A DNA stretch of 12,123 nt, taken from assembly GCA_044433415.1 (NCBI GenBank), contig JAWXTP010000089.1:1-12123 (forward strand), written 5' to 3'. The stretch is from JAWXTP01 sp044433415. Lineage in GTDB: Bacteria > Bacteroidota > Bacteroidia > Bacteroidales > Rikenellaceae. The position numbers and the translations under genes are program-made. Each line of letters starts with the position of its first letter. Position 1 is the first letter of the stretch. Shown here piece by piece: positions 6,471 through 12,123 of this stretch. The notes below the pieces were generated by a model. That model was not told the DNA's origin. It saw only the letters and a list, made by a program, of their open reading frames with translations, and did no database searches.

Positions 6471-6487
6471 CCCCTAATTTAAATGCA

Positions 6488-6706
6488 ATGTCTATTCTTA
6501 AAAGAATATTATACTTCTACATTGACGGCTTTCGCGATATGAAAGTCGGTAAAAAGCTGTGGTTACTGATTGCTATAAAGCTATTTATCATGTTTGTCGT
6601 ACTAAAACTTTTCTTCTTCCGCAGCAAAACGCCAGATTTCAATTCATCCTCGGAAGAAGCAATTTATTATAGAGAACAATTTACAAAATTAAATAAAAAA
6701 TTATAA
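6488..6706 (+). CDS. DUF4492-type small membrane protein of the cytochrome bd operon
   Basis: This 72-residue protein has one membrane segment at about 24-45 (WLLIAIKLFIMFVVLKLFFF). An amphipathic, basic N-terminus (SILKRILYFYIDGFRDM) precedes it and a short charged tail follows. The sequence GFRDMKVGKKLW before the membrane segment is characteristic of the DUF4492 family, which in Bacteroidota is regularly found directly before cydA. Its role is not known; assembly or stabilisation of the oxidase, like the small CydX subunit of proteobacteria, is an inference from position, size and single membrane span. It is the first gene of the operon, with 10 bases to cydA. The ATG at 6488 is the only one that retains the full family N-terminus. 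Confidence 0.85.
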   Translation: MSILKRILYFYIDGFRDMKVGKKLWLLIAIKLFIMFVVLKLFFFRSKTPDFNSSSEEAIYYREQFTKLNKKL

Positions 6707-6716
6707 TTATTGGGTT

Positions 6717-8270
6717 ATGTTTGATTTAATTGAATGGTCGAGAGCACAATTTGCTCTTACGGCTATGTATCACTGGATTTTTGTGCCTTTAACTTTAGGG
6801 TTAGGCATTATTTGTGCCATTATGGAAACTATCTATCTTCGCAAGGGGAAAGATCCTAAATGGAAAAACGCAACAAAGTTTTGGATGAAACTTTTTGCTA
6901 TTAACTTTGCAATAGGTGTAGCAACAGGTATCATCTTAGAGTTTCAATTTGGCACTAACTGGTCAAATTACTCTTATTTTGTAGGGGACATCTTTGGAGC
7001 ACCCCTAGCCATAGAAGGTATCTTTGCCTTCTTCATGGAAACTACCTTCTTTGCCGTTATGTACTTCGGCTGGGATAAGGTGTCGGACAGGTTCCACCTT
7101 ACCTCAACATGGCTTACAGCCCTAGGTACCATACTTTCAGCAGTATGGATATTGGTAGCTAACGCATGGATGCAGCACCCTGTAGGTATGGAGTTTAACA
7201 TTGAGACTGCACGTAATGAAATGGTAGATTTCTGGGCTGTAGTGTCGTCAGAAGTGGCAATTACTAAATTCTTCCACACTGTTTCATCAGGTCTAGTGAC
7301 AGCTTCTGTATTTGTTACAGGTATCTCTGCATGGTTTTTACTAAAGAAAAGAAATATAGACTTTGCCTATAAAAGCATAGGTATAGCAGCTATTACAGGT
7401 CTTATAAGCTCTCTTGTTGTGGCTCAAACTGGTGACAGCTCAGGGGTGTATGTTGCTAAATATCAACCTGGAAAATTTGCTGCCCTAGAAGCTCTTTATG
7501 AGGGAAGTGCGTCAGCAGACCTTACAGTAATAGGTCTTTTAAACCCTGATAAGGAAGTCAACAATGATGAAGACGTTTTCAATGGAGAGATAAAAGTCCC
7601 TGGCATGTTATCTTTCTTAGCGTTCCATGACTTCAAGGCTTATGTTCCTGGATTCAAGGATTTGGTATATGGCAACCCTAAGCAGAAAATCATGGGTGCT
7701 CAGGAGAAAATAAAACGCGGAGGTTATGCTCTATACATGATAAAACAATACAATGAAGCTGTAAAAAGTGGTGATGATGCTAAGGCTAAAGAGATAGCGG
7801 AGCTTTTTGACTATAAGACAGACAAGGGACGTGAGTTTAAGAAGCTCTATCTAAATCACCTAGGTTATGGCCACCTAAATGCCCCTGAGGATATCATCCC
7901 TCCTGTAGGCTTAACATTCTACAACTTTAGAATCATGGTTGGCTTAGGCATGTATTTTATAGCTATGTTTATTATGGTGTTATGGCTTCGCCGCAAGAAA
8001 ATGTTAGAAAAGTATAACATTATAAACTACATTTTAATTTTCTCTATACCTTTAGTATATATAGCTTCACAAGCAGGTTGGATAGTTGCTGAGGTTGGTC
8101 GTCAGCCTTGGACAGTACAAAACCTACTTCCTGTCTCAGCATCGTTGTCAAGCATAAATTCAGGTAGTGTAGCTACAACATTTGTACTTTTTGCTATACT
8201 TTTCACAGTCTTACTTATCGCTGAGATAAAGATTATGATTACTCAAATTAAAAATGGACCTAAAGAATAA
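6717..8270 (+). CDS. cydA: Cytochrome bd ubiquinol/menaquinol oxidase subunit I
   Basis: CydA is the inner-membrane catalytic subunit that oxidises quinol and reduces oxygen to water at very low oxygen levels. The 517 residues fit the family. Haem ligands are His19 (b595), His187 and Met407 (b558), matching E. coli His19, His186 and Met393. Glu100 and Glu108 in the APLAIEG...FMETTFF segment match the conserved acidic residues near the di-haem site. The quinol-binding Q-loop starts with YQPGKFAALEAL (249-260; Lys253 and Glu258 conserved) and runs to about 395, so it is of the long type, here with an acidic insert around 281-286. GRQPW (461-465) is the family signature. About nine membrane segments are visible. 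In Bacteroidota the electron donor is expected to be menaquinol. It lies between the DUF4492 gene and cydB. Confidence 0.98.
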   Translation: MFDLIEWSRAQFALTAMYHWIFVPLTLGLGIICAIMETIYLRKGKDPKWKNATKFWMKLFAINFAIGVATGIILEFQFGTNWSNYSYFVGDIFGAPLAIEGIFAFFMETTFFAVMYFGWDKVSDRFHLTSTWLTALGTILSAVWILVANAWMQHPVGMEFNIETARNEMVDFWAVVSSEVAITKFFHTVSSGLVTASVFVTGISAWFLLKKRNIDFAYKSIGIAAITGLISSLVVAQTGDSSGVYVAKYQPGKFAALEALYEGSASADLTVIGLLNPDKEVNNDEDVFNGEIKVPGMLSFLAFHDFKAYVPGFKDLVYGNPKQKIMGAQEKIKRGGYALYMIKQYNEAVKSGDDAKAKEIAELFDYKTDKGREFKKLYLNHLGYGHLNAPEDIIPPVGLTFYNFRIMVGLGMYFIAMFIMVLWLRRKKMLEKYNIINYILIFSIPLVYIASQAGWIVAEVGRQPWTVQNLLPVSASLSSINSGSVATTFVLFAILFTVLLIAEIKIMITQIKNGPKE

Positions 8271-8278
8271 AATATATC

Positions 8279-9382
8279 ATGGATAAATACATATTTTTAC
8301 AACACTACTGGTGGTTTTTAATATCACTATTAGCAGGTTTACTAGTATTCCTACTTTTCGTACAGGGAGGTCAAACCCTAATTTATGGATTTGGCAAGAA
8401 CAGCAAAGATAAAGAACAAATTATAAGCGCTATAGGTTTAAAGTGGGAATTTACCTTCACTACTTTAGTAACTTTTGGAGGTGCATTTTTTGCTTCCTTC
8501 CCTCTATTCTACTCTACAAGTTTTGGAGGTGCTATTTATGTATGGATGGCTATACTTTTCTGTTTTATCATACAAGCTGTATCTTATGAGTTCCGTAAGA
8601 AACCTTCTAACTTTTTAGGTGACAAGACCTATGAACTTTTCTTGTTTATTAATGGTTTCTTAGGTACTATACTTCTAGGTTGCGCTGTAGGAACTCTATT
8701 CACAGGTGGTGAGTTCATTGTTGACCGCGCTAGCTTCACAAATATTACTACAGCAAATGTTATCTCTGTATGGCAAAATGAGCTTCGCGGTTTGGAGGCT
8801 GTACTAGACTATAGAAATGTAGCTCTAGGTCTTGCAGTGTATTTTTTGTCACGCGTGTTAGCTATACATTATTTCTACAACTCTATTGATAGTGCTAGCA
8901 TAGTTGAGAAATCTAAGAAACCTCTATTTGTTTCTTCTGTAGCGTTCTTAGTATTTTTCTTAACATTCTTTGTCTCTCTACTTTTCAGCAAAGGTGTAGA
9001 GTATAACCCTGCTACAGGCTCCTCAACATGGGTAGACTACAAATATCTTACCAATTTATTGGAAATGCCTATCATAGCGTTATTTTTAGCGGCAGGTGTG
9101 GTATCTGTACTCATAGCTCTATGGTTAGGAATCACCAAGCAAAGCCCTAAGGCTATTTGGTATAGCGGAGTGGGTACTGTAGTTACTGTAACATCGCTTA
9201 TACTCCTTGCAGGGTACAACAACACAGCTTACTACCCTTCATTGTCAGAAGTGAATAGTTCACTAGCTATTGCGAATAGCTCATCTAGTGAGTTTACGCT
9301 GAACGTGATGGCTTTTGCTTCACTGGGGTTGCCGTTTGTGTTAGCGTATATCTGTTACACGTGGAAGAAATTAAAACTTTAA
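8279..9382 (+). CDS. cydB: Cytochrome bd oxidase subunit II
   Basis: CydB is the second large membrane subunit, structurally related to CydA and needed for oxidase assembly and oxygen access. The 367 residues are near the usual 340-380. The first membrane segment contains the family pattern with FVQGGQTLIYG (27-37), corresponding to the DGFDLG-like region of classical CydB in diverged Bacteroidota form. KWEFTFTTLVTFGGAFFASFP (51-71) follows, with about eight further hydrophobic segments and only short loops. It starts 8 bases after the cydA stop and is clearly co-transcribed. No cydC/cydD transporter genes are present here. The radC-family gene begins 28 bases after its stop. Confidence 0.96.
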   Translation: MDKYIFLQHYWWFLISLLAGLLVFLLFVQGGQTLIYGFGKNSKDKEQIISAIGLKWEFTFTTLVTFGGAFFASFPLFYSTSFGGAIYVWMAILFCFIIQAVSYEFRKKPSNFLGDKTYELFLFINGFLGTILLGCAVGTLFTGGEFIVDRASFTNITTANVISVWQNELRGLEAVLDYRNVALGLAVYFLSRVLAIHYFYNSIDSASIVEKSKKPLFVSSVAFLVFFLTFFVSLLFSKGVEYNPATGSSTWVDYKYLTNLLEMPIIALFLAAGVVSVLIALWLGITKQSPKAIWYSGVGTVVTVTSLILLAGYNNTAYYPSLSEVNSSLAIANSSSSEFTLNVMAFASLGLPFVLAYICYTWKKLKL

Positions 9383-9410
9383 TTTCCGACTATAACTTAA
9401 ATTAAATTTT

Positions 9411-10076
9411 ATGGATAAAGAAATTTCACATTACGAGATAATAGAGCAGAAAGTAGTTTTTGGTGAGATTGAAAAACTCAGCGACAAGCAACTACTAGCT
9501 TTAATCATAAGGGATAGTAAGGATAAATCTTTATCAAAAGTTGATAAGTTATTTAATAGTTGTGAGGAGCTTAGTGATTTAGTAGGTCTTTCTCTGGGTG
9601 AGATTACCCGAAGCAGTGGACTTAACAAGAAGCAAGCTATCTCAGTGTGTGCTTTATTTGAGATTATAAAGCGTGTATCATATAATGATGATATAAAAAT
9701 AGACACTATAAAAAGCAACTTAGATGTTATAGCTATCTTTAAACCTATACTACAGAAGTTAGAGATAGAGGAACTATGGGTGCTATACCTAACTGGTACT
9801 AACAAAGTTATCAAGAAACTCAGGATAAGTTCTGGAGGTGTAGCTTCTACTTTTGCTGACACGAAGTTAATTTTAAGGAATGGTATAGAGCTACTGTCTA
9901 GCTCACTTATCATACTTCACAATCACCCTTCTGGGGATAGCACTCCTTCAACGGAGGATATAGAATTTACTGATAAGCTACAGAAAGCCGCTGAACTTCT
10001 CGACATGAGAATATTAGATCATATTATAATCTCTAAAGGCGGAAACTATAGCTTTAAGGAAAACGGAATTATATAA
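9411..10076 (+). CDS. radC: RadC family protein (JAB/MPN metalloprotein domain)
   Basis: This 221-residue cytosolic protein has an N-terminal helix-hairpin-helix-like region (about 20-90; LGEITRSSGLNKKQA at 62-76) and a C-terminal JAB/MPN domain (about 100-221). The zinc motif is complete: HNHPSGDSTPSTED at 170-183 with His170, His172 and Asp183, plus an upstream acidic residue at Glu120 or Glu121. The related JAMM fold acts as an isopeptidase or protease in other lineages, but the bacterial RadC function is unsettled: the old link to DNA repair was not upheld. Length matches the family at about 220-230. The 28-bp gap after cydB and the terminator after its stop suggest transcription with the cyd operon, without implying a shared function. 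Confidence 0.93.
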   Translation: MDKEISHYEIIEQKVVFGEIEKLSDKQLLALIIRDSKDKSLSKVDKLFNSCEELSDLVGLSLGEITRSSGLNKKQAISVCALFEIIKRVSYNDDIKIDTIKSNLDVIAIFKPILQKLEIEELWVLYLTGTNKVIKKLRISSGGVASTFADTKLILRNGIELLSSSLIILHNHPSGDSTPSTEDIEFTDKLQKAAELLDMRILDHIIISKGGNYSFKENGII

Positions 10077-10084
10077 GTGTGGGA

Positions 10085-10119
10085 ATTTTAAGCTCACCGA
10101 AACACCTATTTTAAGCTCA
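10085..10119 (+). repeat. 12-bp direct repeat before the terminator
   Basis: ATTTTAAGCTCA occurs at 10085-10096 and again at 10108-10119. The second copy supplies the left arm of the terminator hairpin, so the first may be a leftover of a duplicated terminator arm. Confidence 0.6.
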
Positions 10120-10145
10120 ATTATTTGATAATTGAGCTTTATTTT
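10113..10145 (+). terminator. Rho-independent terminator after cydAB-radC
   Basis: AAGCTCAATTAT (10113-10124) pairs perfectly with ATAATTGAGCTT (10128-10139) around a 3-base loop and is followed by TATTTT. It lies 36 bases after the radC stop and would end the DUF4492-cydA-cydB-radC transcript. The stem is AT-rich but has 12 uninterrupted pairs. Confidence 0.85.
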
Positions 10146-10176
10146 GGTATTTACGTGAGCAATAATGGTTGCATTG

Positions 10177-10239
10177 GTCGCTTTGCGCCCTACAAGCTAA
10201 AACCTAAAACCTACCCCCTATCCCTTCCCTTGGCACAAA
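10177..10239. repeat. Direct repeat flanking the rhuM remnant, left copy
   Basis: It starts GTCGCTTTGCGCCCTACAAG and ends CCCTTGGCACAAA, and matches 10647-10716 except for one base change (TCCCTT against TCCCCT) and a differing number of short AGCTAMAA-like units in the middle. The two copies lie 470 bases apart in the same orientation and bracket the rhuM fragment with its promoter. Units of this kind are typical of dispersed intergenic repeats. Confidence 0.8.
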
Positions 10240-10275
10240 ACTATCTAGTAAATTCTTACCAACACAAAAAACAAT

Positions 10276-10293
10276 TTGTATATTTGCATACAA
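10276..10293 (+). promoter_or_regulatory. -7 box with overlapping dyad before the rhuM fragment
   Basis: TATATTTG at 10279-10286 is a perfect TAnnTTTG box, 18 bases before the ATG at 10305. It is embedded in an inverted repeat, TTGTAT (10276-10281) and ATACAA (10288-10293), that could be an operator covering the promoter. The -33 position has only a weak match. A preserved promoter argues that the fragment is still transcribed. Confidence 0.5.
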
Positions 10294-10304
10294 ACAAGTA
10301 TACT

Positions 10305-10547
10305 ATGAATGGAGAGAACTTAAATAAAATAATTATATATCAAACTGAGGATGGACGTGTTGCTCTAGATGTAAATATCCAAGAGAATAATGTGTGGCTT
10401 AATCGTCACCAAATCGCTCAGTTATTTGATAGAGATATTAAAACGATTGGTAAACATATCAACAATGCTTTACGCGAAGAACTGGAAGGCATTCCAACTG
10501 TCGCAAAATTTGCGACAGTTCAAAAAGAAGGAAAATTTTGTGAATAA
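10305..10547 (+). pseudogene. Truncated RhuM-family gene (N-terminal 80 codons)
   Basis: From Met at 10305 the product is NGENLNKIIIYQTEDGRVAL..., then VWLNRHQIAQLFDRDIKTIG, a winged-helix-like DNA-binding start, then HINNALREEL and AKFATVQKEG. This is the N-terminal part of the RhuM (virulence protein) family, whose full members run to about 300 residues and continue with a conserved YYNLD...SVGYRV block. Here a TAA stops the frame after 80 codons, and none of the rest is found downstream in any frame. The natural reading is a deletion remnant; a functional short DNA-binding protein is the alternative, given the intact promoter. The frame is open upstream as far as 10125, but the family start and promoter place the true start at 10305. 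Direct repeats on both sides suggest rearrangement. Confidence 0.75.
10496..10520. repeat. Perfect 12-bp-arm palindrome inside the rhuM fragment
   Basis: AACTGTCGCAAA (10496-10507) and TTTGCGACAGTT (10509-10520) are exact complements around one A. It encodes TVAKFATVQ, so it could partly reflect codon choice for a conserved peptide, but a perfect 25-base palindrome is more than the peptide requires. It ends 25 bases before the TAA that truncates the gene, so it is near the break. Confidence 0.75.
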
Positions 10548-10580
10548 TTTTATAAATAATTCCCTCGCTTGTCGCGACCC

Positions 10581-10620
10581 CTTTGACCCACCCACTATGA
10601 CCTCTTTGACCCCTATGACC
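10581..10620. repeat. Short degenerate repeat, period about 23
   Basis: CTTTGACCC occurs at 10581-10589 and 10604-10612, and TATGACC at 10596-10602 and 10614-10620. The stretch is strongly C-rich on the plus strand, unlike its surroundings, and looks like slippage-derived intergenic DNA. No coding signal is seen. Confidence 0.45.
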
Positions 10621-10646
10621 CTCCAGCAATTTTCCAACAATATTTA

Positions 10647-10716
10647 GTCGCTTTGCGCCCTACAAGCTAAAAGCTACAAGCTAAAACCTACCCCCTATCC
10701 CCTCCCTTGGCACAAA
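10647..10716. repeat. Direct repeat flanking the rhuM remnant, right copy
   Basis: This is the partner of 10177-10239, with the same start and end. It is 7 bases longer because AAAGCTACAAGCTAAAACCT replaces a shorter internal unit. It ends 37 bases before the start of the efflux adaptor gene, so that gene's promoter region directly adjoins or includes the repeat. Confidence 0.8.
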
Positions 10717-10753
10717 TAATGTAACCTAAGAATTTATTTAAAAAATTTTCCCT

Positions 10754-11857
10754 ATGCGTTACATTTATTTTCTTATCTTGCCTTTCTTATTTTGCTGTAA
10801 GACCCACAAGTCAACTCAGCAAATGCCAAGCCTTCCTTGTGAGGTAGCAATCACTAGTGACACCCTATTCAAAAACAGGATGAGTTTCACAAGTCAGGTC
10901 TACCCTAACAAGACCCTTACTCTAGAGCCTAGAGTAAACGGTTATCTTGTAAACACCTATTTCAAAAAGGGGATGCCCGTTAAAAAGGGGGATTTACTTT
11001 TTCAAATAGAGCCCCTACAGATAAGTACCACACTCTCTCAGGCTAAAGCTCAGCTAGCATCTGCTGAGGCGGAGCTCTCACGTGCCGCGAATAACTACTA
11101 TAGAGCAGTACCCCTAGCCGAAATCAACGCTATCAGTGCTAGCTCTCTCGATGAATACAAATCCACCTACCTAGCTGCTCAGGCTTCTATGGAAGTTGCA
11201 AAAGCCGAGCTCCAAAGCGCCACACTAAATATGGGCTACACAAAAGTTACAGCACCCTCAGATGGGATAATAGACGACTCTGACGTTTCTATAGGGGACT
11301 GGGTGGGTACAGGCACCCAATATGCTGTACTTGCAAAGGTGTATGAGATAGACACCATACTTGTAAAGCTAGCATTACCTATGAACGACTACTTATCAAT
11401 ACGTCAACAAGACTCTTTACAAAACCCCTCATACCAAAATGCAACTCTTATTTCTGATGCTACAATAACCCTCTCTGATGGAACAACATTCCCAGAAATA
11501 GGCATTTACGACTACACAGAAAGTGAGATAGACAACTCCACAGGGACAATAATCCTAAATATAAAATTTGCAAACAGGGGAGGACTCCTAAAGCCTAACC
11601 AATTTGTAAAGGTTAGTGCCAACATAGGCGCTGAACAACAATGTATAACAGTACCTCAGGTAGCTATAATGCAAACACAAGGGCAAAGTAATGTGTTTGT
11701 AGTGTCTAAAGATAGCACCGTAAACTACAGAAAGGTAACTCTTGGCAAAACCATAGATGACAAGTGGATAGTAGAAACTGGGCTTCAAAAGGGGGAGAAA
11801 ATCCTCACCTCAGGACTTACAAAAGTCCGCTCAGGAGAAAAAATAACACCTCTCTAG
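10754..11857 (+). CDS. RND efflux pump periplasmic adaptor, lipoprotein (AcrA/MexA type)
   Basis: This 367-residue membrane fusion protein would link an inner-membrane RND pump to an outer-membrane channel. The N-terminus RYIYFLILPFLFCCK is a lipoprotein signal with Cys15 (or Cys14) as the lipidated residue; the lipobox is loose, as is common in Bacteroidota. The first lipoyl half (about 57-88) contains EPRVNGYLVNTYFKKGMPVK and GDLLFQIEP. An alpha-helical hairpin at about 90-160 has heptad-like Ala/Glu/Gln-rich repeats. The second lipoyl half (about 163-188) contains APSDGIIDDSDVSIGDWVG. The beta-barrel follows at about 199-295, and the membrane-proximal domain (VPQVAIMQTQGQSNVFVV onwards) ends the protein. 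Length is typical. The pump and outer-membrane genes usually follow, but the next 266 bases hold no gene start, so the adaptor is alone as far as can be seen. Confidence 0.93.
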   Translation: MRYIYFLILPFLFCCKTHKSTQQMPSLPCEVAITSDTLFKNRMSFTSQVYPNKTLTLEPRVNGYLVNTYFKKGMPVKKGDLLFQIEPLQISTTLSQAKAQLASAEAELSRAANNYYRAVPLAEINAISASSLDEYKSTYLAAQASMEVAKAELQSATLNMGYTKVTAPSDGIIDDSDVSIGDWVGTGTQYAVLAKVYEIDTILVKLALPMNDYLSIRQQDSLQNPSYQNATLISDATITLSDGTTFPEIGIYDYTESEIDNSTGTIILNIKFANRGGLLKPNQFVKVSANIGAEQQCITVPQVAIMQTQGQSNVFVVSKDSTVNYRKVTLGKTIDDKWIVETGLQKGEKILTSGLTKVRSGEKITPL

Positions 11858-11977
11858 TAATTGCTACTACTCTATGACATAATATGATTAATATTTCAAT
11901 AAACGAGTTTAATTCAACACATCAGTACCAATCATTATTACTATTTTAGAAACCAGTTAGATAACGAGACGATCTAA

Positions 11978-12118
11978 TGTAGGGGCAGCCTTTATGCCGG
12001 CCCAGACTGTACGGCACTCGTTGCCGTACCAACAGTTATATTATCAATAACATATAAAATGAATATTCCACGGCGACGAGCGCCTTAAATTTGGGCAGGC
12101 ATAAAGGCTGCCCCTACA
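11978..12118. repeat. Foldback repeat, REP/BIME- or MITE-like
   Basis: The left arm (11978-11998, starting TGTAGGGGCAGCC) and right arm (12098-12118) are perfect 21-bp inverted copies. Inside, GTACGGCA and TGCCGTAC form a hairpin at about 12008-12028. Its loop region GGCACTCGTTGCCG is an imperfect inverted copy of CGGCGACGAGCGCC (12071-12084), so the inverted symmetry goes on inward. The right arm itself holds GGGCAG/CTGCCC. The GTAG...CTAC ends resemble paired REP units. It lies 120 bases after the adaptor stop, is far richer in G+C than its surroundings and has no coding potential. Confidence 0.8.
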
Positions 12119-12123
12119 GTAGG

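Noticed and set aside
6974..7279. 101-codon minus-strand open frame inside cydA
   Set aside because: Shadow of a highly conserved cydA segment that includes the Glu100, Glu108 and His187 region.
9431..9913. 160-codon minus-strand open frame inside radC
   Set aside because: It lies wholly within a gene with an intact JAB motif, and its product is low-complexity Ser/Ile-rich with no recognisable features.
10229..10240. Sigma-54 -24 element (TTGGCAC)
   Set aside because: No TTGC follows at the required spacing in either repeat copy; the motif is part of the dispersed repeat.
10125..10304. N-terminal extension of the rhuM frame
   Set aside because: It covers the terminator, the direct repeat and the promoter; RhuM-like sequence begins only at the ATG at 10305.

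Overview
The window looks like chromosomal DNA of a member of the phylum Bacteroidota, most likely Bacteroidales. The base composition is AT-rich and Shine-Dalgarno sequences are not evident. Signal peptides end in the Bacteroidota-typical cleavage before Gln. Two promoters carry the TAnnTTTG -7 box. A DUF4492-type small protein sits directly before cydA, as is usual in that phylum. No species call can be made from sequence alone.

Left part (1-6386, genes on the minus strand). In transcription order there is nrnA (DHH/DHHA1 phosphoesterase), rlmH (23S rRNA methyltransferase), an NtrY-like sensor histidine kinase without a partner regulator in the window, a secreted protein with two different SGNH/GDSL esterase domains, a tRNA-Arg(CCG) gene and a secreted protein of unknown function. 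The genes are loosely packed. Three of the minus-strand genes (the unknown protein, rlmH and nrnA) have the same structured repeat 1-7 bases beyond their stop codons.

Right part (6387-12123, genes on the plus strand). A cytochrome bd operon (DUF4492 protein, cydA, cydB) is followed closely by a radC-family gene and a strong hairpin terminator. After it comes a scarred accessory stretch: two copies of a roughly 65-bp direct repeat flank the first 80 codons of a rhuM-like gene. Then a lipoprotein periplasmic adaptor of an RND efflux pump follows, and the window ends in a foldback (REP/BIME-like) repeat with perfect 21-bp arms. The pump gene expected after the adaptor is not in the window.

Most notable signal. 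The dispersed repeat at 1-92 (partial), 4221-4390 and 5177-5346 is about 170 bp and can fold into one 45-bp imperfect stem. The stem sequences of the two full copies differ strongly, but by my count 11 positions changed on both sides while keeping the pairing. Two mismatches (G.A at pair 11, G.G at pair 31) sit at identical places in both copies. G-T pairs show that the plus strand folds better than the minus strand. This is selection on a folded single strand: either an undescribed non-coding RNA family or a non-autonomous element moving as single-stranded DNA. I do not recognise it as a known family.
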